Origin: DUUS01 sp964416365
Lineage (GTDB): Bacteria; Bacillota_I; Bacilli_A; RF39; UBA660
Direction of reading: 5' to 3'
Assembly: GCA_964416365.1 (NCBI GenBank)
Contig: CAYQDO010000020.1
Location: forward strand, 1 to 16,892
DNA length: 16,892 nucleotides
A program made the position numbers and the translations under genes. Of the stretch, positions 7,624 through 14,195 are shown in pieces; position 1 is the stretch's first letter, and each line of letters starts with the position of its first letter. Below the pieces are notes generated by a model. It was not told the origin of the DNA. It made no database searches and saw nothing but the letters and a program-made list of their open reading frames with translations.

Positions 7624-8064
7624 ATGAAAGTTGCAATTGGTATTGATCATAATGGGATGCAAATAAAAAATCAAATTATAGAGTTTTTAAAAAATCAAAA
7701 TATAGAGGTAATAGATTTAATAAATGAAAATGATCCATTAGATGATTATCCAGATTATGCTTTTGCCGTTGGAGAAACAATAGCTAGAAAAGAAGCTGAT
7801 TTAGGTATTCTTTTATGTGGTACGGGAATTGGCATGTGCATAGCTGCTAATAAAATAAAAGGTGTAAGATGTGCTCATGTTAGTAATGAAAATGAAGCTA
7901 AGTTAAGTAGAGAACATAACTATGCTAATATTATTGCTTTAAGTGCTAAAACTAACATTAATGATATTTTAAGCATTATTGAAGCTTTTATTACGGCAGA
8001 ATTTACCAATGAAGAAAGACATATTAGAAGAATCCAAAAAATTGATAATTATGAAAGCAAGTGA
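7624..8064 (+). CDS. rpiB: Ribose-5-phosphate isomerase B
   Basis: This enzyme interconverts ribose 5-phosphate and ribulose 5-phosphate in the non-oxidative pentose phosphate pathway. D8-H9 in the first strand/loop, the catalytic-site C65 in CGTGIG and H98 in SREHNYAN match RpiB. The C-terminal ERHIRRI supplies the phosphate-binding arginines. Length (146 residues) is standard. The ATG is preceded by AGGTGAT. In Bacilli rpiB (YwlF) lies close to prfA-spoIIR-mntP, so the location is expected. A related LacA/LacB identity is less likely given the lone gene. It overlaps or abuts the DUF1146 gene, suggesting co-translation. Confidence 0.92.
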   Translation: MKVAIGIDHNGMQIKNQIIEFLKNQNIEVIDLINENDPLDDYPDYAFAVGETIARKEADLGILLCGTGIGMCIAANKIKGVRCAHVSNENEAKLSREHNYANIIALSAKTNINDILSIIEAFITAEFTNEERHIRRIQKIDNYESK

Positions 8065-8069
8065 ATATA

Positions 8070-8264
8070 ATGTATAAGGCAGCTATATATATTGTTTCAG
8101 TTTTAACAAGTGTTTATGCTTTTTCTGGAGTTAATTTCCAAAATATCTTTAAAAAAAATCGTGATATAGAGGCTAAAATATTCGTTATACTCTTAGCGTT
8201 TGCTTTAGGTTATTTAGTAGGAAGTTTTATAATTGATTTTATAGAAGTAAGTAAGATTTACTAA
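8070..8264 (+). CDS. DUF1146 small membrane protein (YwzB-like)
   Basis: The protein has about 64 residues and two predicted membrane helices (about residues 3-17 and 35-55 from ATG 8070), separated by a basic loop with FKKNRDIEAK. The pattern TM-basic loop-TM with a short tail matches YwzB (DUF1146), which in B. subtilis lies between atpC and the murAA-spoIID-spoIIQ block. Here it directly precedes spoIID, which supports the call. Its function is unknown. A GTG at 8061 in the same frame would overlap the rpiB stop by 4 nt; ATG 8070 has AAGTGA 6 nt upstream. The stop codon TAA forms part of the spoIID SD. Confidence 0.75.
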   Translation: MYKAAIYIVSVLTSVYAFSGVNFQNIFKKNRDIEAKIFVILLAFALGYLVGSFIIDFIEVSKIY

Positions 8265-8276
8265 GGAGGAAAAGCA

Positions 8277-9158
8277 ATTAAAAAACTAATTCTAATTATT
8301 CTTTTTCTTTTACCAATCTGTATAAGTAGTTTTGTATATAAATTCAAAACTACTTTTTTTAAAGCAGAAGATAAAATTTTAATTTATTTAACTGATAAAG
8401 ATATTACTTTAAATTTAGAAGACTATATTATTGGAGTTGTAGCCGGAGAAATGCCTGCCTTATTTGAAGAAGAGGCCTTAAAAGCTCAAGCCATAGCATC
8501 CCGAAGTTTTGCCTTAAGTAAATTAAAAGAAAAAAATATAGTAAAAATAACCTCGACAATCAGTGATCAAATATATCTCACTGAAGAAGATATGAAAGAA
8601 AAATGGCAGAAAGACTATGCTATTTATTATGAAAAAATTAAACATATCGTATCAAGTACCCAAAATTTAGTAATGAAAAAAGATGGTAAAATCCTTAAAA
8701 GTTATTACTTCGCAATGAGTAACGGTTATACGGAAGATTCGGGAACCGTTTTTGGAGAATCTTCCATTAAAAGTGTTGAATCAGAGTGGGATAATGAAAC
8801 CCTAAAAAACTTTAAAGTATCTACCGAGTTTACTAAAGAAGAAATCTTAAAGTCATTAAATCTAAGTGATGTTTATTTAATATTTTCAGATATAAAAAGA
8901 AGTGATAAAAATCGTGTGGAAAACTTAAAAGTTAATAACAAAATTTTTACAGGAATTGAATTTCGGAAGTTGCTCAAGCTAAGATCAACTGATTTTTCCA
9001 TAGAAGAAAATCAAAACACCTATATTATAACTACAAAAGGATATGGCCATGGCGTAGGAATGAGTCAATATGGCGCTAATCAAATGGCAAAAATTGGCTA
9101 TTCTTATGAAGAAATCTTAAAACATTACTATAATGACATTATAATTACGAAAATATAG
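8277..9158 (+). CDS. spoIID: Stage II sporulation protein D, apparent ATT start
   Basis: SpoIID is the lytic transglycosylase of the SpoIIDMP complex that thins septal peptidoglycan and drives engulfment from the mother cell. Landmarks are YIIGVVAGEMP (catalytic E58), FEEEALKAQAIASRSFAL and the C-terminal GYGHGVGMSQYG (255-266). The first in-frame canonical start is ATG 8451, inside the catalytic motif itself, so it cannot be the real start. Between the in-frame stop at 8262-8264 and 8451 there is no ATG, GTG or TTG. A perfect AAGGAGG (8263-8269) is followed after 7 nt by ATT (8277), then Lys-Lys and a hydrophobic anchor, giving a normal 293-residue SpoIID. A terminator-like hairpin lies within codons 16-28. 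Confidence 0.93.
   Translation: MKKLILIILFLLPICISSFVYKFKTTFFKAEDKILIYLTDKDITLNLEDYIIGVVAGEMPALFEEEALKAQAIASRSFALSKLKEKNIVKITSTISDQIYLTEEDMKEKWQKDYAIYYEKIKHIVSSTQNLVMKKDGKILKSYYFAMSNGYTEDSGTVFGESSIKSVESEWDNETLKNFKVSTEFTKEEILKSLNLSDVYLIFSDIKRSDKNRVENLKVNNKIFTGIEFRKLLKLRSTDFSIEENQNTYIITTKGYGHGVGMSQYGANQMAKIGYSYEEILKHYYNDIIITKI
8324..8360 (+). terminator. Perfect terminator-like hairpin inside the spoIID coding region
   Basis: AAGTAGTTTTG (8324-8334) pairs perfectly over 11 bp with CAAAACTACTT (8345-8355) around a 10-nt loop, and T7 (8354-8360) follows. It encodes the segment between the membrane anchor and the catalytic domain. As an RNA it has all features of an intrinsic terminator. It could stop rpiB-DUF1146 read-through, or act as an attenuator of spoIID when the start is not translated. 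Confidence 0.7.
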
Positions 9159-9205
9159 TATAAATATAAAAAAACTACTCAAACTTTTATTAGGAAGGTG
9201 TTGGA

Positions 9206-9847
9206 ATGAAACCAAAATACAGATTGAAAAGTTGGGTAGTTTTATGTATATATATCATATCGATAGGAGCTATCGTATCGAGTTTGTTTTTAGTTGGTAA
9301 AGCCTTAAAATCAACTGGGCTATCATATGATAATCTATCTTATGTCTTTAGAGGGATTATTAAAAATAATGAAGTGCCAGTAGTCAATTATTCTAATGAT
9401 AAGATTATTAAGCCATACGATGGTGAAAATGTCGAAGTAGCTTTAGGATTCTATGATCGAAGCGATGATAGTAAAGTCCAAGAAAAATGTTTGATTTATT
9501 ATGAAAATACTTATATGCCAAATACCGGTATATTATATACAAGTGATAAACCGTTTGATGTTATAAATGTGTTAGATGGCACTGTAGAAGATGTTGTTGC
9601 TGATAGTATCATGGGTAATATCGTAACAATCAGGCATTCCAATAATCTAGTCACCATCTATCAAAGTTTAAATGAAGTAAATGTTATTGTCGGTGATGTC
9701 ATCAAACAAGGAGACGTAATTGGCACTAGCGGTACCAATAAAATCAAAACTGACAGTGAAAATATGTTACTATTTGAAGTAATTTATAACGGTGTTAATA
9801 TAAACCCCGAAAAATTCTATCAAATGAACATTAAAGATTTATCCTAA
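9206..9847 (+). CDS. spoIIQ: Stage II sporulation protein Q (degenerate LytM/M23 domain)
   Basis: SpoIIQ sits in the forespore membrane and binds mother-cell SpoIIIAH across the septum, forming the engulfment zipper and feeding channel. The protein has 213 residues, one membrane anchor (about 11-31) and a LytM-like beta fold (about 107-205) with VLDGTV, GNIVTIRHSNNLVTIYQSL and GDVIGTSGT. The metal ligands of active M23 peptidases are missing: the HxxxD position reads NTGILY and the HLH motif is replaced by MLLFEV. It is therefore predicted to be non-enzymatic, as in Bacillus. The ATG is preceded by AGGAAGG. It follows spoIID directly, as in B. subtilis. Confidence 0.88.
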   Translation: MKPKYRLKSWVVLCIYIISIGAIVSSLFLVGKALKSTGLSYDNLSYVFRGIIKNNEVPVVNYSNDKIIKPYDGENVEVALGFYDRSDDSKVQEKCLIYYENTYMPNTGILYTSDKPFDVINVLDGTVEDVVADSIMGNIVTIRHSNNLVTIYQSLNEVNVIVGDVIKQGDVIGTSGTNKIKTDSENMLLFEVIYNGVNINPEKFYQMNIKDLS

Positions 9848-9853
9848 AACTTG

Positions 9854-9880
9854 CCCCTAATATATATACTTTATTAGGGG
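9854..9880 (+). promoter_or_regulatory. 9-bp inverted repeat that contains the spoIIID SD
   Basis: CCCCTAATA (9854-9862) pairs perfectly with TATTAGGGG (9872-9880) around a 9-nt loop. It starts 6 nt after the spoIIQ stop and is followed by TGTTTAAT, so it may be the spoIIQ terminator. The 3' arm carries AGGGG, the only SD candidate for spoIIID. Confidence 0.65.
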
Positions 9881-10134
9881 TGTTTAATATAAAAAATAGA
9901 ATTGTTAATGAAGCTAAATATATTATGAAGCATAATGCAACATTAAGAGAAACAGCTAAGGAATTTAATTTAGGTAAAAGTACCATTCATAAAGATATGT
10001 CAATCAGGTTAAAAAATATAGATCATAATTTATATTTAAAAATAAAAGAGATAATGGATAATCATCTTAAGTTAAGGCATATAAAGGGTGGAGAAGTAAC
10101 TAAAAAAAGATATCAAAGTCTAGGGACGTGGTAA
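9880..10134 (+). CDS. spoIIID: Sporulation transcription factor SpoIIID
   Basis: SpoIIID is a small DNA-binding protein that represses and activates mother-cell sigmaE genes. The helix-turn-helix reads ATLRETAKEFNLGKSTIHKDMSIRL, here cited as ATLRETAKEFNL plus GKSTIHKD (about residues 24-44), followed by RHIKGGEVTKKRYQ, the conserved C-terminal block. Length of 81-84 residues is typical. Two starts are possible. GTG 9880 gives MFNIKNR, aligning well with known N-termini but lacking its own SD. ATA 9889 lies 8 nt after AGGGG but trims three residues. The canonical GTG is listed; the ATA alternative would fit the AUH starts of spoIIR and spoIID. It follows spoIIQ as in Bacillus. Confidence 0.9.
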   Translation: MFNIKNRIVNEAKYIMKHNATLRETAKEFNLGKSTIHKDMSIRLKNIDHNLYLKIKEIMDNHLKLRHIKGGEVTKKRYQSLGTW

Positions 10135-10135
10135 T

Positions 10136-10660
10136 ATCTATAATATAAAATTAACTGATAAAATAATCTATATATTTAATATTAAGAATAAAGAATTACA
10201 TAAGCTCGAAATAAAAAAGAATTTTATTAAAGATAATAAAGTATATAATCCAAAAAAATTAATAAATTATATAAATAAAATCTTAAAAGAAAAATTAATT
10301 AATAATAAATTATTTAAAACTAAAATAAATTTTCTATTAAGTAAAACTCTCACTCCTTCAGAATATTTTTGTTTTGAATATATATTTGATCATCTTTTAA
10401 ATATTAATTATCAAATTATTAATGAAGAAAGCTTATTAGAAGAAAATGAATTAATAATATGGGAAGATTGTCTTTATTTAAAATCCAAAATGTTTTTAAT
10501 TTATGAAAAAGAACTACAAAAGTATTTGAAAAAGAAAAAATATATTTTAATAGGTAGTAGTACCAAATGGGAAGAACATAAAAATTATTTAGAAAATAAC
10601 TTTAATATTAATATTTTGGAATATGAAAATAGTGAAACTATACTTCTTGAAAGAGTATAG
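10136..10660 (+). CDS. Hidden 174-residue ORF without a canonical start, possibly a degenerate MreB/Mbl-like protein
   Basis: The frame is open from 10124 to the TAG at 10658-10660, but the first ATG is at 10490, so start-codon-based searches miss it. The likely start is ATC 10136, 1 nt after the spoIIID stop, or ATA 10145. Translation would be by coupling with spoIIID. The protein is Lys/Asn/Ile-rich with no signal peptide. Its segment order recalls MreB/Mbl: NIKLTDKIIYIF (first strand pair), FIKDNKVYNPKKLINYI (compare KDGVIADF), KINFLLSKTLTPSE (compare VPSGITEVE), YQIINEES (compare LIEEP) and a final YILIGSS (compare LTGGG). mbl follows spoIIID in B. subtilis. It is half the usual length and has lost the glycines that bind nucleotide. 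The family call is tentative; the existence of the ORF is much firmer. Confidence 0.65.
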   Translation: MYNIKLTDKIIYIFNIKNKELHKLEIKKNFIKDNKVYNPKKLINYINKILKEKLINNKLFKTKINFLLSKTLTPSEYFCFEYIFDHLLNINYQIINEESLLEENELIIWEDCLYLKSKMFLIYEKELQKYLKKKKYILIGSSTKWEEHKNYLENNFNINILEYENSETILLERV

Positions 10661-10665
10661 TTTTT
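10637..10665 (+). terminator. Intrinsic terminator at the end of the spoIID-spoIIID block
   Basis: ACTATACT (10637-10644) pairs with AGTATAGT (10654-10661) around a 9-nt loop, followed by T5 (10661-10665). The 5' arm and stop codon of the hidden ORF are part of the hairpin, which supports that ORF as a real gene end. Confidence 0.75.
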
Positions 10666-10680
10666 AATTGCTTTTTGTAA

Positions 10681-10686
10681 TATAAT
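10681..10686 (+). promoter_or_regulatory. Candidate -10 element for nifJ
   Basis: TATAAT at 10681-10686 lies 24 nt before the nifJ ATG. No convincing -35 is found at 16-18 nt upstream; the region is T-rich terminator sequence. Confidence 0.45.
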
Positions 10687-10710
10687 TAAGAATAGATAGG
10701 ACGTGTTAAT

Positions 10711-13700
10711 ATGAAAGTTACAGATGGAAATATAGCATGTGCAAACATAGCATATAACTTAAGTGAAATGAGTTTTATTTATCCCATAACGCCATCAAGT
10801 CCAATGGCTAGTCAAATAGATTTATTGAGTAATTTAGATGAAAAAAATATTTTTGATGATAAAGTAAAATGCATAGAGATGCAAAGTGAGGCAGGCGCAG
10901 CAGGGGCTTTACATGGAGCTCTTTCGGCCGGAATTTTAGCTTCAACATATACATCTAGCCAAGGATTACTTTTAATGATTCCCAATATGTATAAAATGGC
11001 TGGAGAGCTTTTACCGGGAGTTATTCATGTAGCAGCAAGAAGCTTAGCTACCCATGCTTTAAGTATCTTTGGTGATCATCAAGATATTTATGCGGTAAGA
11101 TCTACTGGTTTTGCAATGCTTGCTTCAACCAATGTTCAAGATGCTCATAATTTAGCTTTAATATCACATCTTTCAGCAATTGAAAGCAGTGTTCCATTTT
11201 TACATTTCTTTGATGGCTTTAGAACTAGTCATGAAATTAATGTAATTAAAGAAATTGATAAAGAGGTTATTAAAAAGTTAATTAATTATGAAAAAATAAA
11301 AGAATTCAGAAGTAAAGCACTAAACTCTGGTAAAGCAATTACTAAAGGTACAGCTCAAAACGAAGATGTTTATTTTCAAATAGCCGAAAGTAAAAACACG
11401 ATATATAATAAAATACCTGATCTGGTTAATCAGCAAATGCAAAAGTTAAATAAGTTAATTAAAACTGATTATGCCCCATTTAATTATTATGGAAGTAAAA
11501 CAGCTAAGTATATTATCATAGCAATGGGTTCCGTATGTGATACTACTAAAGAAGTAATTGATAATTTAAAAGAAAAAGACTATGGTCTTATCGAAGTACA
11601 TCTTTACAGACCTTTTAGTAAAAAATATTTAGAACAAGTAATACCACTTTCTACCCAAAAAATTGCGGTACTAGATCGTACTAAAGAACAAGGTAGTATT
11701 GGAGAACCTTTATATTTAGATGTGGTTGGCGCATTAAAAGACCAAGACTATGATATCGTTGGTGGTAGATATGGTATATCAAGTAAGAATACCACTCCTA
11801 ATGATATCTATGATGTTTTCATGATGCTTAAAAGTAATCCAAAGAATGATTTTACGATTGGGATTATTGATGATGTTACTAATACTAATTTACCAAAGCA
11901 TGAATATAATTTCCAAAATGATTTTACGGAATTTAAAATCTTTGGTTTTGGTTCAGATGGTTTAGTAAGTGCCAGCAAAGACATCATAAAAATTCTAGGC
12001 GAAAAACATTATGTTCAAGGATATTTTGAATATGATTCTAAAAAAAGCGGGGGAGTTACGGTCTCACATTTAAGAGTCGCTAAAAATCTAATTAAAGCTC
12101 CTTATTATGTTCAAAATCCAGAACTTATTGTCGTGTCTAAAGATGAATACTTTAGAAGATTTGACCTTATTTCTAATATCAAGAAAAATGGCGTATTATT
12201 AATAAACACTAATAAAACCGCAAAAGAATTAAATGAATTCTTACCTAATAATGTAAAAGAAATTATCAATAATCAAAAAGTAGTAGTTTATACAGTCGAT
12301 GCCGAAAAAATAGCTAAACAAAATAAAATACCTGGTAAAATCAGTTTAATAATGGAAGCTAATATTTTAAATTTATTAAAATATCCAAATTATGAAAAAA
12401 TCTTAACTGTTCATATTAAAGAAAGATTTAAAGAAAAAGGTAATGATATAGTCGAAGCTAATTTAAAATGCTTAAATGAAAGTAAAATAAATCTAAAAAA
12501 ATTAAAAATAAATTTAGATAAAACAAAAAAACCAGATAATAAAGAATCAATATTTGCGAGAATCAATGCAAGGGAAGGATACGGATTAAAAGTAAGTGAA
12601 CTAAAATCATTTACTGATGGAACATTCCCAGGTGGAACAAGCGAGGAAGAAAAAAGAAAAATTAGTAAAGTCATTCCTAAATGGAATCCCCAAAACTGTA
12701 TTGAATGTGGAATTTGCTCTATGGTTTGTCCTCATGCTGTGGTAAGACAATTTTTACTAAATAAAGGAAATAAATATGCAAACTATTGTAAAAACTCATT
12801 CGATAAAGAAAAAGACTTTATTATTGCCATAAGTGAAGCAGATTGTACAGGTTGCGGACTATGTATCAAAGAATGTCCTAAAGAATGTTTTACAACTGGT
12901 GACTTTGATCCGGAAAAACAAAAAATAGCAGATGATTTATTTAATAATCATACTAATCCAGAAGCGCCAACTAATACTATTAGAGGTACTCAATTCAAAA
13001 AACCTTTATTTGAATTCTCCGGAGCATGTGCTGGTTGTGGAGAAACTCCATATATAAAATTATTAACCCAAATAGTAGGTAGAAAACTAGTTATCGCTAA
13101 TGCGACAGGATGTTCAAGTATTTATGGAGCATCATGCCCATCAATGCCATATAAAGTATCATGGGCTAATAGTTTATTTGAAGATAATGCCGAATTTGGT
13201 TTTGGCATCTTAGAATCTTATAATAAACTAAGAGAAAGAGTTGAAGAAACTTTAAAACAAAATAAAAAAGCCAACTTCTTTTACAACAAATGGTTAAAAA
13301 TCAAAGATGATTTTGAAGAATGCGAAACTTTACAAGAAGAGGCTAGAAAATACTTGCCAGAAGATTTAATCGATTATTTAACACCAAAAAGTGTCTGGAC
13401 TATCGGTGGTGATGGCTGGGCATATGATATCGGCTTTGGCGGTATAGATCATGTTCTTTCCAGTGGCAAAAACGTTAAAATACTAGTTCTTGATACCGAA
13501 GTTTATTCAAATACTGGTGGTCAAGCAAGTAAATCAAGTAGACTTGGTGCCGTAGCTGAATTTGCTAATATGGGTAAACAAACGGCCAAAAAAGATTTAT
13601 TTAAGATAGCCATGACTTATCCAAACGTATATGTAGCCCAAATCAGCTTAGGTGCTAATATGATGCATACCATCAAAGTATTTAGCGAAGCAGAGAAACA

Positions 13701-14016
13701 TGATGGACCAGCAATCATTATTGCTTATTCACCATGTGTTGAACAAGGCATCAAAGGCGGATTAGTAAATGCGGTAGATCAACAAAAACTAGCTGTAGAA
13801 AGTGGCTATTTATTATTAATGAGATATTCTGATAATAAATTATATTTAGATTCTGCAGAACCAAAGTTTGAAAAGTATAATGAATTCTTAAATAATGAAG
13901 TTCGTTATAATGCTTTAAAAATAAAGAATAAAAAATTAGCTGAAAAATTACTCTCAGCTAATCAAGAAGCGGCTATAAATAGATACGATTATTATAAAAA
14001 TCTAGCCAGCAAATAA
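10711..14016 (+). CDS. nifJ: Pyruvate:ferredoxin (flavodoxin) oxidoreductase
   Basis: This single-chain PFOR converts pyruvate and CoA to acetyl-CoA, CO2 and reduced ferredoxin, a central step of anaerobic fermentation. Domains in order: pyruvate-binding domain with YPITPSSP (24-31) and THALSIFGDH; the gamma/CoA domain; a two-cluster ferredoxin domain with CxxCxxCxxxC at C663-C673 and C712-C722; and the TPP domain with the proximal [4Fe-4S] cysteines C773, C776, C801 and C1009 and the GDGWAYDIGFGG Mg-TPP motif (from about 900). All cluster ligands are present. At 1101 residues it is somewhat shorter than the usual 1170-1190. AGGA lies 10 nt before the ATG. It is oxygen-sensitive, so an anaerobic lifestyle is implied. 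Confidence 0.97.
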   Translation: MKVTDGNIACANIAYNLSEMSFIYPITPSSPMASQIDLLSNLDEKNIFDDKVKCIEMQSEAGAAGALHGALSAGILASTYTSSQGLLLMIPNMYKMAGELLPGVIHVAARSLATHALSIFGDHQDIYAVRSTGFAMLASTNVQDAHNLALISHLSAIESSVPFLHFFDGFRTSHEINVIKEIDKEVIKKLINYEKIKEFRSKALNSGKAITKGTAQNEDVYFQIAESKNTIYNKIPDLVNQQMQKLNKLIKTDYAPFNYYGSKTAKYIIIAMGSVCDTTKEVIDNLKEKDYGLIEVHLYRPFSKKYLEQVIPLSTQKIAVLDRTKEQGSIGEPLYLDVVGALKDQDYDIVGGRYGISSKNTTPNDIYDVFMMLKSNPKNDFTIGIIDDVTNTNLPKHEYNFQNDFTEFKIFGFGSDGLVSASKDIIKILGEKHYVQGYFEYDSKKSGGVTVSHLRVAKNLIKAPYYVQNPELIVVSKDEYFRRFDLISNIKKNGVLLINTNKTAKELNEFLPNNVKEIINNQKVVVYTVDAEKIAKQNKIPGKISLIMEANILNLLKYPNYEKILTVHIKERFKEKGNDIVEANLKCLNESKINLKKLKINLDKTKKPDNKESIFARINAREGYGLKVSELKSFTDGTFPGGTSEEEKRKISKVIPKWNPQNCIECGICSMVCPHAVVRQFLLNKGNKYANYCKNSFDKEKDFIIAISEADCTGCGLCIKECPKECFTTGDFDPEKQKIADDLFNNHTNPEAPTNTIRGTQFKKPLFEFSGACAGCGETPYIKLLTQIVGRKLVIANATGCSSIYGASCPSMPYKVSWANSLFEDNAEFGFGILESYNKLRERVEETLKQNKKANFFYNKWLKIKDDFEECETLQEEARKYLPEDLIDYLTPKSVWTIGGDGWAYDIGFGGIDHVLSSGKNVKILVLDTEVYSNTGGQASKSSRLGAVAEFANMGKQTAKKDLFKIAMTYPNVYVAQISLGANMMHTIKVFSEAEKHDGPAIIIAYSPCVEQGIKGGLVNAVDQQKLAVESGYLLLMRYSDNKLYLDSAEPKFEKYNEFLNNEVRYNALKIKNKKLAEKLLSANQEAAINRYDYYKNLASK

Positions 14017-14022
14017 ATAAAC

Positions 14023-14121
14023 AAAAAAAATGAAGCTGCCCCCTGAGGTCAGCTTCAAAGAATAAAAAGGGGTTGGCTAGTGTGATACTAGCACCAATTC
14101 GCCATAAAGTGAATTGGTGCT
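14023..14121 (-). ncRNA. Candidate leftward small RNA between nifJ and recG, C-rich
   Basis: Read on the minus strand, this stretch has promoter, body and terminator. From about 14121 leftward come a perfect 10-bp hairpin (14120-14111 with 14100-14091), a second stem GCTAGT/ACTAGC (14092-14087 with 14081-14076, sharing two bases with the first) and a linker with CCCC (14072-14069). A terminator hairpin follows, with an 8-bp stem (14057-14050 with 14038-14031) and then T8 (14030-14023). The terminator loop holds GGGGG, which could pair with the CCCC linker. Predicted length is about 100 nt. No small ORF is evident. The family is not recognised; the UCCCC-type linker is reminiscent of C-rich regulators such as RoxS/RsaE. 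Confidence 0.6.
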
Positions 14122-14123
14122 TT
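14091..14123 (+). terminator. Possible rightward nifJ terminator (same hairpin read on plus strand)
   Basis: GCACCAATTC (14091-14100) and GAATTGGTGC (14111-14120) form a perfect 10-bp stem, followed on the plus strand by only TTT then ATATA. It could end nifJ mRNA, while the same DNA would serve the leftward RNA as its 5' hairpin. The preceding 75 nt after nifJ contain no gene on this strand. Confidence 0.45.
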
Positions 14124-14125
14124 AT

Positions 14126-14154
14126 ATACTAAATGAAAAGTACTAATTTGTCAA
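14126..14154 (-). promoter_or_regulatory. Leftward sigmaA-type promoter for the candidate small RNA
   Basis: On the minus strand TTGACA (14154-14149) and TAGTAT (14131-14126) are separated by 17 nt. The predicted start is near 14120, at the base of the first hairpin. Confidence 0.65.
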
Positions 14155-14195
14155 CCATTTTTAGAACATTTTTTCAAAATGATTGGAGGAGTATA

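Noticed and set aside
8041..8064. Use of UGA as tryptophan, as in Mycoplasma-like relatives
   Set aside because: UGA ends rpiB, the DUF975 gene and the surface-protein fragment at the expected points, and tryptophans in conserved motifs are TGG.
8451..9158. spoIID starting at ATG 8451
   Set aside because: This Met lies within the conserved GEMP motif and no SD is nearby. The upstream codons clearly encode the rest of the conserved domain and a membrane anchor.
10121..10140. The hidden ORF as a +1 frameshift extension of SpoIIID
   Set aside because: SpoIIID ends at its normal family length and no recognised slippery site or stimulator is visible. Separate initiation near the stop codon is simpler, though not proven.
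14031..14130. Rightward riboswitch or T-box controlling recG
   Set aside because: No T-box bulge or specifier elements or known aptamer core are seen. The plus-strand hairpin lacks a good T-run, whereas the minus-strand reading has a promoter and a full terminator.
14133..14195. Upstream ATG that would lengthen RecG by 21 residues
   Set aside because: No SD precedes it, the extra residues do not resemble RecG, and it overlaps the leftward promoter. ATG 14196 has a strong GGAGG.
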